Origin: an uncultured Pseudomonadota bacterium
Lineage (GTDB): Bacteria > Pseudomonadota > Alphaproteobacteria > RF32 > CAG-239
Direction: 5' to 3'
Assembly (NCBI GenBank): GCA_902767055.1
Contig: CACXFX010000035.1
Location: 1-5,940 of the forward strand
DNA length: 5,940 bases
Shown here: in pieces, positions 4,857 through 5,940 of the stretch
Numbering within the stretch: position 1 is the stretch's first letter
How the letters are laid out: the number at the start of each line of letters is the position of its first letter
Notes under the pieces: generated by a model
Seen by the model: the letters and a program-made list of their open reading frames with translations, nothing else
Told to the model about the DNA's origin: nothing
Database searches by the model: none
Program-made: the position numbers and the translations under genes

Positions 4857-5940
4857 TTATTGCTTTTTTATTTTTTCCTGTGCCGCATTAAACGCTTCCG
4901 GCGTACCGATATGATAAAATGTGCTGTGATTGACGACATACCTGAGTTTTCCTTTCCTTTCAGCCTCATCAAAAAGGTCGCGGGCAGAAAATTTATCTTT
5001 TTTTATACCCTCAAAAACACTTTTTTTGATGATATAAATACCGCCAAACATATAATCAAAACCGTCCGTTTTTTGCCTGTTACGCTCCAAAACGCCGTCT
5101 TTAATGCGATAATCGCCGACACCTTTGTCGCCGCAAACATTATTCAAATCTTGCAAAAGCAATAATATATCAAACTTTTTATCATTCCATGCGTCCAACA
5201 TCTTCCACATCGCAGGCTTGATCTTTTCCTCTTCAAAAAAGACATCGCTGTTGCACACAAAAAACGCCTCGTTTTTAAAATAGTCCAACGCTTTTTTAAT
5301 ACCGCCGCCGGTTTCCAAAGCCTCATCTTCCAAAGAATATGTAATATGAAAATCTCTTTCGTTTTCCTCTAAATGCTTTTTGATTAAATCGCCCTGATAG
5401 CACAGATTAACCACGACGTCCTTGATGCCGACATTTTTTAAGCGCTCAAAATTATAATCGATGAGAGCTTTACCCCCGACTTTGACAAGCGGCTTTGGCA
5501 AATGATCGGTCAACTCGCGCATCCGCACCCCGCGACCGGCCGCCAAAACCATCGCTTCATTGATCGGCTTTCTTTGAGGAATTACCCGTTTTTCCTGCGG
5601 CAAAACTGCCTCAAGCCATTTTCTTATTTCTTCAAATTTCGGATATTGCAAAGTTTTTGAAAGCATATCCCACAAATGCGGCACAAATTTCAAATATTGC
5701 GGTTTATTGTTCACATATCCTAAAATCGTAAAACGCCCCAACACACGCATGTGCCGAAATAATGATAAAAACGCATACGAATCGTCAAAATCCTGCCTCT
5801 TGACACCATTTAACGCGGCAAAAAACTTCTCCTTCATCGCTGTTTGTACACTCAAAGACACATCGCGCCGCGCATCTTCCAAAAGGCTCATTATATCATA
5901 AGTAACGGGGCCCCACATTGCATCTTGAAAATCAATGACG
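4857..5940 (-). CDS. AmgK-MurU fusion (partial): sugar kinase C-terminus joined to MurNAc-1-phosphate uridylyltransferase
   Basis: The gene is cut by the right edge: its 5' end lies beyond 5940, so the first ATG in view (5916-5918) is internal. Codons upstream of it read VIDFQDA and continue into MWGPVTYDIMSLLEDARRDV. This is the metal-binding aspartate region of aminoglycoside-phosphotransferase-like kinases of the AmgK type. About 105 further kinase residues follow, including the FRHMRVLGRF and NKPQYLKFVPHLW blocks. Counting from the visible Met, a linker near 106-120 leads into a nucleotidyltransferase: AMVLAAGRGVRMRELTDHLPKPL (122-144), LETGGGIKKAL (201-211), NSDVFF with metal-binding D225, FGGIYI and HIGTPEAF. 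The LETGGG segment matches MurU. In Pseudomonas and Caulobacter, AmgK phosphorylates MurNAc at C1 and MurU makes UDP-MurNAc, recycling peptidoglycan sugars and bypassing the fosfomycin-sensitive step. They are usually separate adjacent genes; here they are one frame. An arginine replaces the usual proline in RMxPLT. Confidence 0.85.
   Translation of the reverse strand, partial: VIDFQDAMWGPVTYDIMSLLEDARRDVSLSVQTAMKEKFFAALNGVKRQDFDDSYAFLSLFRHMRVLGRFTILGYVNNKPQYLKFVPHLWDMLSKTLQYPKFEEIRKWLEAVLPQEKRVIPQRKPINEAMVLAAGRGVRMRELTDHLPKPLVKVGGKALIDYNFERLKNVGIKDVVVNLCYQGDLIKKHLEENERDFHITYSLEDEALETGGGIKKALDYFKNEAFFVCNSDVFFEEEKIKPAMWKMLDAWNDKKFDILLLLQDLNNVCGDKGVGDYRIKDGVLERNRQKTDGFDYMFGGIYIIKKSVFEGIKKDKFSARDLFDEAERKGKLRYVVNHSTFYHIGTPEAFNAAQEKIKKQ

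Noticed and set aside
4839..4873. Terminator for amgK-murU formed by AAATAAAAAA and TTTTTTATTT
   Set aside because: The stem is purely A-T and encloses 15 nt, so it is too weak to call; it also overlaps the -35 box of the BspA promoter.
4860..5165. 101-codon plus-strand open frame
   Set aside because: It is antisense to the well-supported MurU domain and shows no family motif of its own; treated as a shadow frame.

Overview
The window is AT-rich DNA that reads like the chromosome of a host-associated (gut-type) alphaproteobacterium. This placement is an inference from gene content. It rests on an SH3-like secreted protein of the type common in Alphaproteobacteria, an AmgK/MurU cell-wall recycling protein, and RlmH and PtsN homologues of proteobacterial type. 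The codons are rich in A/T. No rRNA, tRNA, CRISPR array, insertion sequence or transposase was found.

Layout, left to right. (1) A plus-strand gene for a secreted LivJ-type amino-acid-binding protein (76-1170) starts at TTG behind a plausible extended -10 promoter; no permease or ATPase genes are in view. (2) Converging on it with a 7-bp gap is a minus-strand ptsN-like gene (1178-1621) with its own strong sigma70-type promoter. (3) Upstream of that, also minus strand, an M20 metallopeptidase/deacylase gene and rlmH overlap by 4 bp (ATGA) and form a small operon. (4) A 68-bp divergent intergenic region separates the M20 gene from a plus-strand secreted SH3-like protein (3328-3831). (5) Converging on that with a 5-bp gap is a minus-strand secreted BspA-type leucine-rich-repeat protein (3837-4523). 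(6) Behind it lies a 333-bp non-coding or leader stretch (4524-4856). (7) A minus-strand gene runs off the right edge (4857-5940). It is a fusion of an AmgK-like sugar kinase C-terminus to a MurU-like nucleotidyltransferase.

The conserved genes are housekeeping: ribosome modification (RlmH), phosphotransfer regulation (PtsN), peptidoglycan sugar recycling (AmgK-MurU) and envelope proteins. The accessory-looking part is the BspA-type gene with its long leader. Read on the minus strand, the leader has a TTGACA promoter, a series of mutually exclusive hairpins, two terminator-like hairpins followed by U-tracts, and a short His/Cys-rich open frame. The second terminator lies inside that open frame, and the stop codon of the frame overlaps the ATG of the BspA gene. 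This resembles a translation-controlled attenuator, and it is the most interesting feature of the window. The regulatory reading is inference from sequence alone.
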